Assembly (NCBI RefSeq): GCF_014212055.1
Contig: NZ_JACJVO010000003.1
Location: forward strand, 246,945-310,944
Direction: 5' to 3'
DNA: 64,000 nt
From: Cohnella zeiphila
GTDB lineage: Bacteria > Bacillota > Bacilli > Paenibacillales > Paenibacillaceae
Position numbers and translations under genes: made by a program. The notes below the pieces were generated by a model, which saw only the letters and a list, made by a program, of their open reading frames with translations, searched no databases and had not been told where the DNA came from. Shown one piece after another: positions 32,689 to 39,759 of this stretch. The first letter of the stretch is position 1. Every line of letters begins with the position of its first letter.

Positions 32689-34476
32689 TTATCCCGCATA
32701 AGTCGGCGAGCGCTCCGGGTCGTGCCGGTATGCCTCCGCCAGCAATTCCCGGTACAGCGGGCAGCGTGCCGCAAGCTCCTCGTGCGTGCCCGCGTCCGCG
32801 ACGCTGCCCTTGTCCAGCACGTAGATAACGTCCGCCGCCCGAACCGTTTCGACCCGATGGGTGGACATCAGCACCGTCTTCCCTTTCATCCGCTCCCGCA
32901 GGGAAGCGAGCACTTCTTCCTCCGTCGCCCGATCGAGCGCGGACGTCGGCTCGTCCAGAATGAGCAGATCCGGCCGTTTCAACAGCGCGCGGGCGATCGC
33001 CACCCGCTGCCGCTGACCTCCGGACAGCTGCAAGCCCTGGTTGTCGATGCGCGTCCGCAGCCCGTGCGGCAGCGCGTCGACAAACGGCTTCAGGCCGGCC
33101 AGACAGGCGGCCTCGTAGATTTCCTCTTCGGCGGCGGACAGCCGGCCGATCGCGATGTTTTCCAGCAGCGTGCCGGCGAACACGAACGTCTCCTGGAACA
33201 CGACGCCGACCCGCCGCGACAGCTCCCGCCGGGTCCAGGCCGCGAGCGGGCGCCCGCCCAGCAGCAGCTCGCCGGAATCGGCGCCGGCGAGGCCGAGCAG
33301 AGCTTTGAACAGCGTCGTCTTCCCGGAACCGCTGCGGCCGACGAAGGCCGCGAACTGTCCGGGGCGGACCCGGAAGCCGACGCCGCGCAGAATGTTCGCG
33401 CCGTCGCAGGAGACGCGCAAATTCCGCGCTTCAAGGCCGATCGGCAGCCCGTCTTCGGAATTGTCGGGCTCTCTCTCGTTCGAGGCACCGGAGTTGTTCC
33501 CCGCAGAGGCCGTCTCGGCCGGGATGCGCAAGAAGTCCTCGATCTTGTCTAGCGCCACCTCGCCTTGCTTGATGTCGCCGAAATAGTTGCTCATGATCGT
33601 GATCGGATGCAGCAGGCTGTTGAAGTATTGGATGGCGGCGACGAGGCTCCCGACGGTCAGCGCGCCGCTCTGCACCTGGCCGCTGCCGAATCCGTAGAGG
33701 AACACGATGACGGCGCCGATCGCCAGCACGCTGGTCTGGCCGGACAACGTCCGGAAGACGGCTTCCCTCGTGCTGTTGGCGACGAGGTTCCGGTACATGC
33801 TGCCGTTGCGCTCCGACTCCCATGCTTCCAGTCCGAACGCGCGAATCTCCCGCGAGCCCTGGATCGTCTCGTACATGAAAGCGCCGATCTCCTCGTTGTG
33901 GGCGCGCAGACGCCGGGCATAGCGGGAGATGGGCTTCCCGTACAGCCGCGGCACGAGCACGAGCAGCGGCGCGCTGAGCAGGGCGGCGATGCCGAGGCGC
34001 CAGTCCATGTAGAAGATCATCGCCAGCGCGAACGCCATCGTCGCGCTCTGGAACGCCAGCTCGACGAGCACGTTGTCGATAAAGTTGGAGACGGTGGCGG
34101 TGTCCCAGCCGAGCAGGGCGGAATATTTGCCGGGGCCGTGCTTCTCGATCTCCGGAAGCGGGATCCGGCGAAGATGCGCCAGTACGCGCTCGCGCAGATC
34201 GAGAATGTGCTTGACGCCCAAGTAGCGGAACGCAGCTCCCCGGGCGATTCCGAGCAGGGCGCCGGCGAGCGCGAACAGGAACGACAGCGTCAGGAGCGGC
34301 GCCAGCCACTCCGTTCGGCCCCCGGTGAGCACTTTGTCGATGAGCAGCGAGAACAGCATCGGCTGGGCCGTGGCCAGGGCGATTCCGAGCAGCATGCAGA
34401 AGTAGCCGAGCGCGACAAGGCGCCGGCGCGGCGCCAGCAGGGGAAGCGCCCGTCTCAGCAGCTTAAAGCTGTGCAT
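32689..34476 (-). CDS. ABC transporter, fused permease and ATPase (exporter type)
   Basis: A 595-residue MsbA/LmrA-type half transporter. Six membrane helices occupy about 1-330 (VALGYFCMLLGIALATAQPMLFSLLI and following). The ATPase domain has Walker A GRSGSGKTTL, signature LSGGQRQRVAIARA, Walker B LLILDEPTSALD and the H-loop MSTHR. A 25-residue Asn/Ser/Glu-rich linker joins the domains. It probably works as a homodimer exporting the cluster product, and it may give self-resistance. Its start overlaps the end of the glycosyltransferase gene by 14 bases. Confidence 0.92.
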   Translation of the reverse strand: MHSFKLLRRALPLLAPRRRLVALGYFCMLLGIALATAQPMLFSLLIDKVLTGGRTEWLAPLLTLSFLFALAGALLGIARGAAFRYLGVKHILDLRERVLAHLRRIPLPEIEKHGPGKYSALLGWDTATVSNFIDNVLVELAFQSATMAFALAMIFYMDWRLGIAALLSAPLLVLVPRLYGKPISRYARRLRAHNEEIGAFMYETIQGSREIRAFGLEAWESERNGSMYRNLVANSTREAVFRTLSGQTSVLAIGAVIVFLYGFGSGQVQSGALTVGSLVAAIQYFNSLLHPITIMSNYFGDIKQGEVALDKIEDFLRIPAETASAGNNSGASNEREPDNSEDGLPIGLEARNLRVSCDGANILRGVGFRVRPGQFAAFVGRSGSGKTTLFKALLGLAGADSGELLLGGRPLAAWTRRELSRRVGVVFQETFVFAGTLLENIAIGRLSAAEEEIYEAACLAGLKPFVDALPHGLRTRIDNQGLQLSGGQRQRVAIARALLKRPDLLILDEPTSALDRATEEEVLASLRERMKGKTVLMSTHRVETVRAADVIYVLDKGSVADAGTHEELAARCPLYRELLAEAYRHDPERSPTYAG

Positions 34477-35809
34477 AGTCGCTCCTTCCGGCGAAGTGGC
34501 CGATGATCGGCCGGACCAGCGGCATCCAATCGGCCGGCGGCGTTCGCCCGTTTTCCGACAGGAGGGTCAACAGCGAGTCTCGGCAAAAAGGAAGCTGGCG
34601 AACGAATTCCAGGCGATAAACGTCGGGAAGCTCGATCGGCGCGGAGCGGGCGAGAGCCGCCGCGTCGCGGATAGGGGCCGCCGGGAATGCCCGGCTCTCG
34701 GCCGTCGCTTGCACGATGCGGGGGAATACTTGCCGGACATCGTAGGCATCCGCGGCTTCGAAGGCGCGTCTGGCCATCGCCTGGCGGCAGCCCGAATCCC
34801 GGAGCAGGCCGACGATCAAGCGGACCGCCTGGTCCCGATCGATGGCGGGAACGCCGTCTTCCTCCCAGGTACAGTCGACCAGATAGCCGTCCTCTCCGTG
34901 CCGCACGAGCTCGCGAAAGCCGTCCCAATTCGTGCATACCGCAGGAAGCCCCCACGCCTTGGCTTCGACGAGATTGAAGCCGAACGTTTCGCCCGGATCT
35001 GTCGACAGGTTGACGAGAACGTCCGAGGCGTGGAACAGCGCTTCTTTCCCGGCTCCGTCCACCGGTCCCGGAAATTCGACGGCGTCCGCCAGACCGAGAC
35101 GGGCGACGAGTCCGTCCAGCTTTTCCCGATACGCCTGGACGCGGTCCGGCGCCGAGCCGGTGAATTCTCCGGCTACCGTCAAACGGGCATCGGGGACCTG
35201 CTCGCGAACCGCTGCGAACATCTCCAGCAGCAGATGGATGTTCTTGACGTCTTCGATGCGGCCGATGGCCAGCAGCCGGCGGCCCGTCCGTTCCGCGGCG
35301 ATCCGCTTGAACGCTAGGGTCCGGTCCACGGTTAGGCCGAGCGGAATCGTCCGGGCGCGAGCGTAGGCCCCCGAGATTCGCAGCAGCGCCGCGCGGCTCG
35401 TCTCCGTGCCGGTCAGCAGCGTGTCGCGGGCGGTCAGCCAGGGAGCCAGGAAGAGCCACTGGCGCAGCCACGGCTCGGAGCCGACGCAATGGGCCAGGAA
35501 CAGGAAGCCGACGTCCAGGCCCGCATGGCTACGCGCCATCATCCAATAAGGCAGCAGTGCCGGCAGATTCATATAGATCGTGTCGATCTTCCGCTCCAGG
35601 CAAAGGGCGCCCAGCCGTTCCGCCAGCTCGTCGAGCGAAGACGGAAACCGCGCCTGCCAGTCGCCGGTCGTGCCGCCGAGCAGCTTGAACGCCGCCATAG
35701 GAGAGATGGGGACCGGCTCGGCGAATTCGCTCAAGCCGCGCAGCCATTCACCGTCGATGACGCGTTCGTTGACGCGCCCGGGCCGGCCGGCCAAAAATCC
35801 GATTCGCAT
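34463..35809 (-). CDS. GT4-type glycosyltransferase
   Basis: The 448-residue GT-B enzyme starts MRIGFLAGRPGRVNERV. The C-terminal donor site has LLAIGRIEDVKNIHLLLEMF, then FPGPVDGAGKEALFHASDVLVNLS and the E-x7-E motif ETFGFNLVEAKAWGLP. These are hallmarks of retaining GT4 transferases. An extra C-terminal stretch of about 80 residues is not explained. AAAGGAG lies 8 bases before the ATG at 35809; an upstream in-frame extension has no ribosome site. It lies between the aminotransferase and exporter genes, so it may join the amino sugar made by its neighbours to a second unit. Confidence 0.85.
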   Translation of the reverse strand: MRIGFLAGRPGRVNERVIDGEWLRGLSEFAEPVPISPMAAFKLLGGTTGDWQARFPSSLDELAERLGALCLERKIDTIYMNLPALLPYWMMARSHAGLDVGFLFLAHCVGSEPWLRQWLFLAPWLTARDTLLTGTETSRAALLRISGAYARARTIPLGLTVDRTLAFKRIAAERTGRRLLAIGRIEDVKNIHLLLEMFAAVREQVPDARLTVAGEFTGSAPDRVQAYREKLDGLVARLGLADAVEFPGPVDGAGKEALFHASDVLVNLSTDPGETFGFNLVEAKAWGLPAVCTNWDGFRELVRHGEDGYLVDCTWEEDGVPAIDRDQAVRLIVGLLRDSGCRQAMARRAFEAADAYDVRQVFPRIVQATAESRAFPAAPIRDAAALARSAPIELPDVYRLEFVRQLPFCRDSLLTLLSENGRTPPADWMPLVRPIIGHFAGRSDYAQL

Positions 35810-35834
35810 CCGCAGATCTCCTTTCGTCCTGCGC

Positions 35835-36956
35835 TCAGACTTGGACGGCTCCCAGCACGGCGCGGATTTCCCGCGCGACGGTCTCGACGGCCGCTTCATC
35901 CATCGCGATGTGCATCGGCAGCGACACGATTTCGCCCGCGAGCCGCTCCGCGTTCGGGAAGGAACCCGCCTCGCCGCCCAGATGGGCGAAGGCGGGCGTC
36001 CGGTGTACGGGAACCGGATATTGCACGGCGGTCAAGATGCCTTTCTTCTGCAACTGCCGGCGAAGCGCGTCCCGCGCGTCCGGATCGACCCGGACGACGT
36101 ACAGATGGTACACATGGCTGTCGTCCCCCCGGTCGGACGGAAGCAGGACGGAGCCGGTTCCGGCCAGGCAGCCGCCATACAGGCGGGCGATCCGGCGGCG
36201 GTGCCGCGACCATTCGTCCAGATGCGGCAGCTTGAGCGACAGCGCGAGCGCCTGCAGCGGGTCCAGCCGGCTGTTGAAGCCCGGCACGTCGTGCCGGTAA
36301 CGCGTCTCGCCGCCGTGATTGCGAAGCTTGCGCAGCTCCGACAGGAGCGACGGGGAGGAGACGGCGACCGCGCCGCCGTCTCCCAGAGCGCCGAGGTTTT
36401 TGTCCGGATAGAAGCTGAAGCAGCCGAGGACGCCCCAGCTCCCGGCGGGCCGGCCCCGCAGCCGCGCTCCGGCCGCCTGCGCGCTGTCCTCGACGATGGA
36501 AATGCCGCGCGCCTCCGCCCAGGGAAGCAGCGGCTCCACGTCGACCATCTGGCCGTACAGGTGGACGGGGATGACCGCTTTGGTGCGGGAAGTCGTCTTC
36601 GCTTTGACGTCCTCCAGATCGATCAGGAACGTATCGGGGTCGCAATCGGCCAGCACCGGCGTCGCCCCGGTATGATGAATCGCCTCCACGGTGGCGATAA
36701 ACGTGTTGGCGGCCGTGATCACCTCGTCGCCGACGCCGACGCCCAGCGCCTTCAGGGCGAGGAACAGCGCGTCCGTGCCGTTGCCGACGCCGACGGCCGC
36801 CCCGGTTCCGAGAAAGGCGGCGAACGCCTCCTCGAACGAGATGACGGCGGGGCCGCCGACGAAAACGCCGCGGCGGCCCAGTTCCCGCACGGCATCGAAC
36901 CAGGGCTCCCGAATGAGCTCGAACTCGGCCTGAGGCCCGGAAAATAAAACGCCCAT
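35835..36956 (-). CDS. DegT/DnrJ/EryC1/StrS-family PLP sugar aminotransferase
   Basis: The 373-residue PLP enzyme has the family motifs GNGTDALFLALKALGVG, ANTFIATVEAI, VHLYGQM, EDSAQAAGA and FSFYPDKNLGALGDGG, with Lys186 forming the internal aldimine. FNSRLDPLQA is also typical. These enzymes transaminate keto-sugars or keto-cyclitols with glutamate or glutamine as donor. The adjacent Gfo/Idh dehydrogenase (10-base gap) probably makes the keto-sugar, an arrangement like NtdC/NtdA in kanosamine synthesis or WlbA/WlbC-type 3-amino-sugar pathways. Product position and substrate are inferred only. Confidence 0.93.
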   Translation of the reverse strand: MGVLFSGPQAEFELIREPWFDAVRELGRRGVFVGGPAVISFEEAFAAFLGTGAAVGVGNGTDALFLALKALGVGVGDEVITAANTFIATVEAIHHTGATPVLADCDPDTFLIDLEDVKAKTTSRTKAVIPVHLYGQMVDVEPLLPWAEARGISIVEDSAQAAGARLRGRPAGSWGVLGCFSFYPDKNLGALGDGGAVAVSSPSLLSELRKLRNHGGETRYRHDVPGFNSRLDPLQALALSLKLPHLDEWSRHRRRIARLYGGCLAGTGSVLLPSDRGDDSHVYHLYVVRVDPDARDALRRQLQKKGILTAVQYPVPVHRTPAFAHLGGEAGSFPNAERLAGEIVSLPMHIAMDEAAVETVAREIRAVLGAVQV

Positions 36957-36966
36957 CGCACACCTC

Positions 36967-37968
36967 CTATAGATGACGCTCGTTCAGCGCCTGCAAATCG
37001 CCCAGCGCCTTCATCGTTTGCGCCGCTTCCTCCAGGGTGACCGCCAGCGGGCCGCCTCGCAGCAGACAATCCGCGAAGCTCTCGTAAATCCGCTGCGGCC
37101 CCAAGGCGCGCTTGGCCTCCTCGGGCTCAAGGACGGCGTGGCGCGGCGGCTTGCCCTTTTCCAATATCGTCGCTTCCCCATTCGGCAAAATCTGCAGCGT
37201 GGCCCGGTCGCCTCCGACGATCCAGAGGGGAGGCGAGGCGGCGGAGCCGAAGTTGACCTCGAAGCTCAGGAGCACGCCGCTGTCCAGCCGGAAGCTCGCT
37301 TGCACGTAATCGTCCGCGTCCCCCTGCTCCCAGCGCAGCGAACCGATATGGGCGGCCAGCGGCCGTTCGTACCGGCCGAGCCCGAGATGAAGCAGCTGAT
37401 CCGCCAGATGCACGCCCCAATCGAGCAGCGCGCCGCCGCCGAATCGGCGTTCGTTGCGCCATTCCGGCCGGAACGATTTGACGCCGAACCAGGCGCCGGA
37501 GCCGAACGAATGATGGCGCCGCTCCGCGAACAGCACGCGGCCGAGCGCCTCGTCGCGAAGCGTCTGCCGGACGAGCAGGGCGTCCGGATCGAAGCGCCGG
37601 TTGTGGAAGACGCCGACCGTCCGGTTCGCTTCGGCGGCCAGCGTCAGCAGCCGCTCGGCTTCCTCCGCGGTCGGAGCGACCGGCTTCTCGATCATGACGT
37701 GCAGGCCGCGCCGCAGCGCTTCCGCCGCCGCCGCGAAATGGCTGCTCGGCGGCGTGGCGACGAGCACGGCGTCCAACTCTGCGCCGAACAGCCCGTCCAG
37801 CGAGTCGAACGCGGGAAAACCGCGCCTGACCGCCAGCTCCCGGCGCTGCGGGGTCAGATCGTAAATGCCGCGCACGGCGAATTCCGAAAGCTTCCGAAGC
37901 GTCGGCAGGTGGACCAGCTCGACGATTCGGCCGAAGCCGACGATGCCGAGACGGATCGGGGCGTCCAT
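36967..37968 (-). CDS. Gfo/Idh/MocA-family sugar dehydrogenase
   Basis: The 333-residue NAD(P)-dependent oxidoreductase has the N-terminal Rossmann motif GIVGFGRIVELVHLP, the catalytic EKPVAPT, and the downstream DWGVHLADQLL with the Asp and His of the active site. It probably oxidises a ring hydroxyl (often C-3) of a hexose derivative before transamination by the enzyme encoded 10 bases downstream. Its ATG is 4 bases after the first carrier protein stop. It is distinct from the second Gfo/Idh gene at 55390. Confidence 0.9.
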   Translation of the reverse strand: MDAPIRLGIVGFGRIVELVHLPTLRKLSEFAVRGIYDLTPQRRELAVRRGFPAFDSLDGLFGAELDAVLVATPPSSHFAAAAEALRRGLHVMIEKPVAPTAEEAERLLTLAAEANRTVGVFHNRRFDPDALLVRQTLRDEALGRVLFAERRHHSFGSGAWFGVKSFRPEWRNERRFGGGALLDWGVHLADQLLHLGLGRYERPLAAHIGSLRWEQGDADDYVQASFRLDSGVLLSFEVNFGSAASPPLWIVGGDRATLQILPNGEATILEKGKPPRHAVLEPEEAKRALGPQRIYESFADCLLRGGPLAVTLEEAAQTMKALGDLQALNERHL

Positions 37969-37972
37969 CGGC

Positions 37973-38233
37973 TTAGGCGACCGCCGCGAGCAGACGCTCG
38001 ATGAAGGAGACCAGTCCGCCCAGCGTCTCGAACGAAGCGGGATCGATGTCCTCGTCGGGCACCGCGACCCCGAACGACTCTTCGACGTAAACGAGCAGCT
38101 GCAGGGTCATGATCGAATCGATGTTCAGATCGTCGTACAGGCGGGCGGATTCGTCCGTCTCCGCGGGCACGGACAGCTCCAGATTTTCCGCGATGATAAG
38201 CTTGAGACGGTTCAAAATGTCGGAACGGGTCAT
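37973..38233 (-). CDS. asbD-like: Aryl carrier protein, AsbD-like
   Basis: An 86-residue carrier with phosphopantetheine Ser40 in DLNIDSIMTLQLLVYVE, a segment that closely follows AsbD of petrobactin synthesis as I recall it. The end of the protein (VPDEDIDPASFETLGGLVSFIE) also agrees. It overlaps the AsbC-like ligase stop by 4 bases (ATGA). It would carry 3,4-dihydroxybenzoate as a thioester. Confidence 0.87.
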   Translation of the reverse strand: MTRSDILNRLKLIIAENLELSVPAETDESARLYDDLNIDSIMTLQLLVYVEESFGVAVPDEDIDPASFETLGGLVSFIERLLAAVA

Positions 38234-39567
38234 CGCCTTTCCTCCTCCAATGTTTGCAATAGCCGCCGGCTGATTTTGCCGGACGGCAGCCGGGGAATTT
38301 CGTTCGTCAGCCGGATCGCGCCGGGGACCTTGTACGCAGGCAGGCGCTCGGAGCACCAGGCCCGGACGTCCTGCTCGCGAAGAGCGCCGTCCGCCGGAGC
38401 GATCCACGCCTGGACCGCTTCGCCCCAGACCGGATGCCGGCTTTTGCAGACGACGACCTCGCTTACGCCCGCCATGGCCGTAATGACGCTCTCGACTTCC
38501 GACGGCATCACTTTGAGGCCGGACACATTGATCAGATCGTCCGCTCTCCCCGACACGAACAGCGAGCCTTCGGCGTTCAGGAAGCCGATGTCGCCGGTGC
38601 GGACGACGGTCCGCGCCGAGGCGGCGACGATCTCCGTCAGAGGCTCTTCCGAGCGGCTGCCGGGAAGAGGCTCGCAGCTCACCCGGAAGCGGCGCAGCGG
38701 ACGCCCCATCTCCTGAGGAGAGGAGGGGGCTGCGCCCAGCGCGATGCAGCCCGCCTCGGTGCAGCCGTACTGCTGCCAGATGCGGCTCGTCTGCCGTTCC
38801 AGCCGGCGCAGAAGGGGTTCCGTGAGCGGAGCGCCGGAGCTGACGACTTCGTTGAGCCGCACCTCGTCCTTGCCCAGGGCCAGCAGAAGATGCAGCAGGA
38901 ACGGAACCGCATAGGCGAGCGAGCCCGCCGTATCGCGGATCTCGCCTAGGATTCGCTTCGGATTGCGGCCGTGAAGCAGGTTCGGCTCGACTCCGCGCGC
39001 GATCGCGGCGAGCGTCCCGGTGATTAGTCCGAACGAATGGAAGACGGGAACGAGCACCTGCGTCGGAAGCTCTGCGGCGCCCGCTGCGGCGAGCCGCTCG
39101 TTGTAGCCGGCGATCTCTTCGTCGATGTCCTCCCAGGTTCGGCGGACGAGTTTGGGAGCGCCGGTCGTGCCGGAACTGAATTGGCAGAGCGAAGCGGGCT
39201 GGGATTCGGTCATGAAGGATACGGCTTCGAACCGCTCGGCCGTTCCGTAGACCAGGTAAGCCGCGCCGGCCAGCCGTGCCGATTCGCGAGCGCGTTCGTA
39301 AGGCGTATCCTCGTGCAGCAGCAGCGCGCCGGCGCCGCGCTCTCGCAAATAAAGGCACAGGCCGACGATGTCCGCCGGCTGCTTGACGCACAGCGCATAC
39401 AGCTTGCCTTCGGCGTTCCGGCACTCGGGCATTCGATCCCATTGGCCGAACAGCTTGTCCACATCGTCGCGTTCGTAACGCACTTGGCCGACTCGGAAAA
39501 TAAACACGCCCCCTCTCGCGCCGGCGATCCTCTCGGGGATGCCGTCGATCTGCCTAGAAAGTAGCAC
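38230..39567 (-). CDS. asbC-like: 3,4-Dihydroxybenzoate-AMP ligase, AsbC-like
   Basis: The 445-residue ANL ligase has LCQFSSGTTGAPKLVRR (P-loop), VFHSFGLITGTLAAIARG, AVPFLLHLL, SSGAPL, WQQYGCTEAGCIALG, FVSGRADDLINVSGLKV and catalytic Lys in LPSGKISRR. The FHSFGLITG, YAVP and QQYGC(S/T)EAGCI strings are those I recall from AsbC, which adenylates 3,4-dihydroxybenzoate. It is the first gene of the operon. The GTG at 39567 has no clear ribosome site, so the start is uncertain; GTG at 39507 is an alternative. Confidence 0.83.
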   Translation of the reverse strand: MLLSRQIDGIPERIAGARGGVFIFRVGQVRYERDDVDKLFGQWDRMPECRNAEGKLYALCVKQPADIVGLCLYLRERGAGALLLHEDTPYERARESARLAGAAYLVYGTAERFEAVSFMTESQPASLCQFSSGTTGAPKLVRRTWEDIDEEIAGYNERLAAAGAAELPTQVLVPVFHSFGLITGTLAAIARGVEPNLLHGRNPKRILGEIRDTAGSLAYAVPFLLHLLLALGKDEVRLNEVVSSGAPLTEPLLRRLERQTSRIWQQYGCTEAGCIALGAAPSSPQEMGRPLRRFRVSCEPLPGSRSEEPLTEIVAASARTVVRTGDIGFLNAEGSLFVSGRADDLINVSGLKVMPSEVESVITAMAGVSEVVVCKSRHPVWGEAVQAWIAPADGALREQDVRAWCSERLPAYKVPGAIRLTNEIPRLPSGKISRRLLQTLEEERR

Positions 39568-39609
39568 GATCTTGGCGTTTTGCGGAAGAAGCTGGAGGAG
39601 ATGGCGTAA

Positions 39610-39640
39610 GATCGCTCACACATCGCTTAGAAACGCACAT
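39610..39640 (+). promoter_or_regulatory. Candidate YesN box B, upstream of the SLH glucanase gene
   Basis: A 31-base motif beginning GATCGCTCAC and ending TAGAAACGCACAT. It is identical in its 3' half to box A at 18995. TAGAAT (39661-39666) lies 20 bases downstream and TATGAT (39718-39723) further on. It lies in the 192-base divergent region between the biosynthetic operon and the glucanase gene. Confidence 0.62.
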
Positions 39641-39759
39641 ACAGGCAGCGCCGAACTGCGTAGAATCCCACCTAACTCTTATAATCTTGCACATCGTTCG
39701 CGGCAGCGCTTCCATTTTATGATAAACGGGTATGGACATTTCTCTTAGGGGGAACAGGC

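Noticed and set aside
26360..39567. Standard petrobactin (asb) operon
   Set aside because: The AsbA and AsbB NIS synthetases are missing, while sugar, carbamoyl and BtrH-like genes are present, so the product cannot be petrobactin made in the known way.
39568..39759. Fur box for the catechol cluster, which would support a siderophore
   Set aside because: No GATAATGATTATC-like dyad was found upstream of the first biosynthetic gene. A siderophore role is therefore not claimed; an antibiotic or signalling compound is equally possible.
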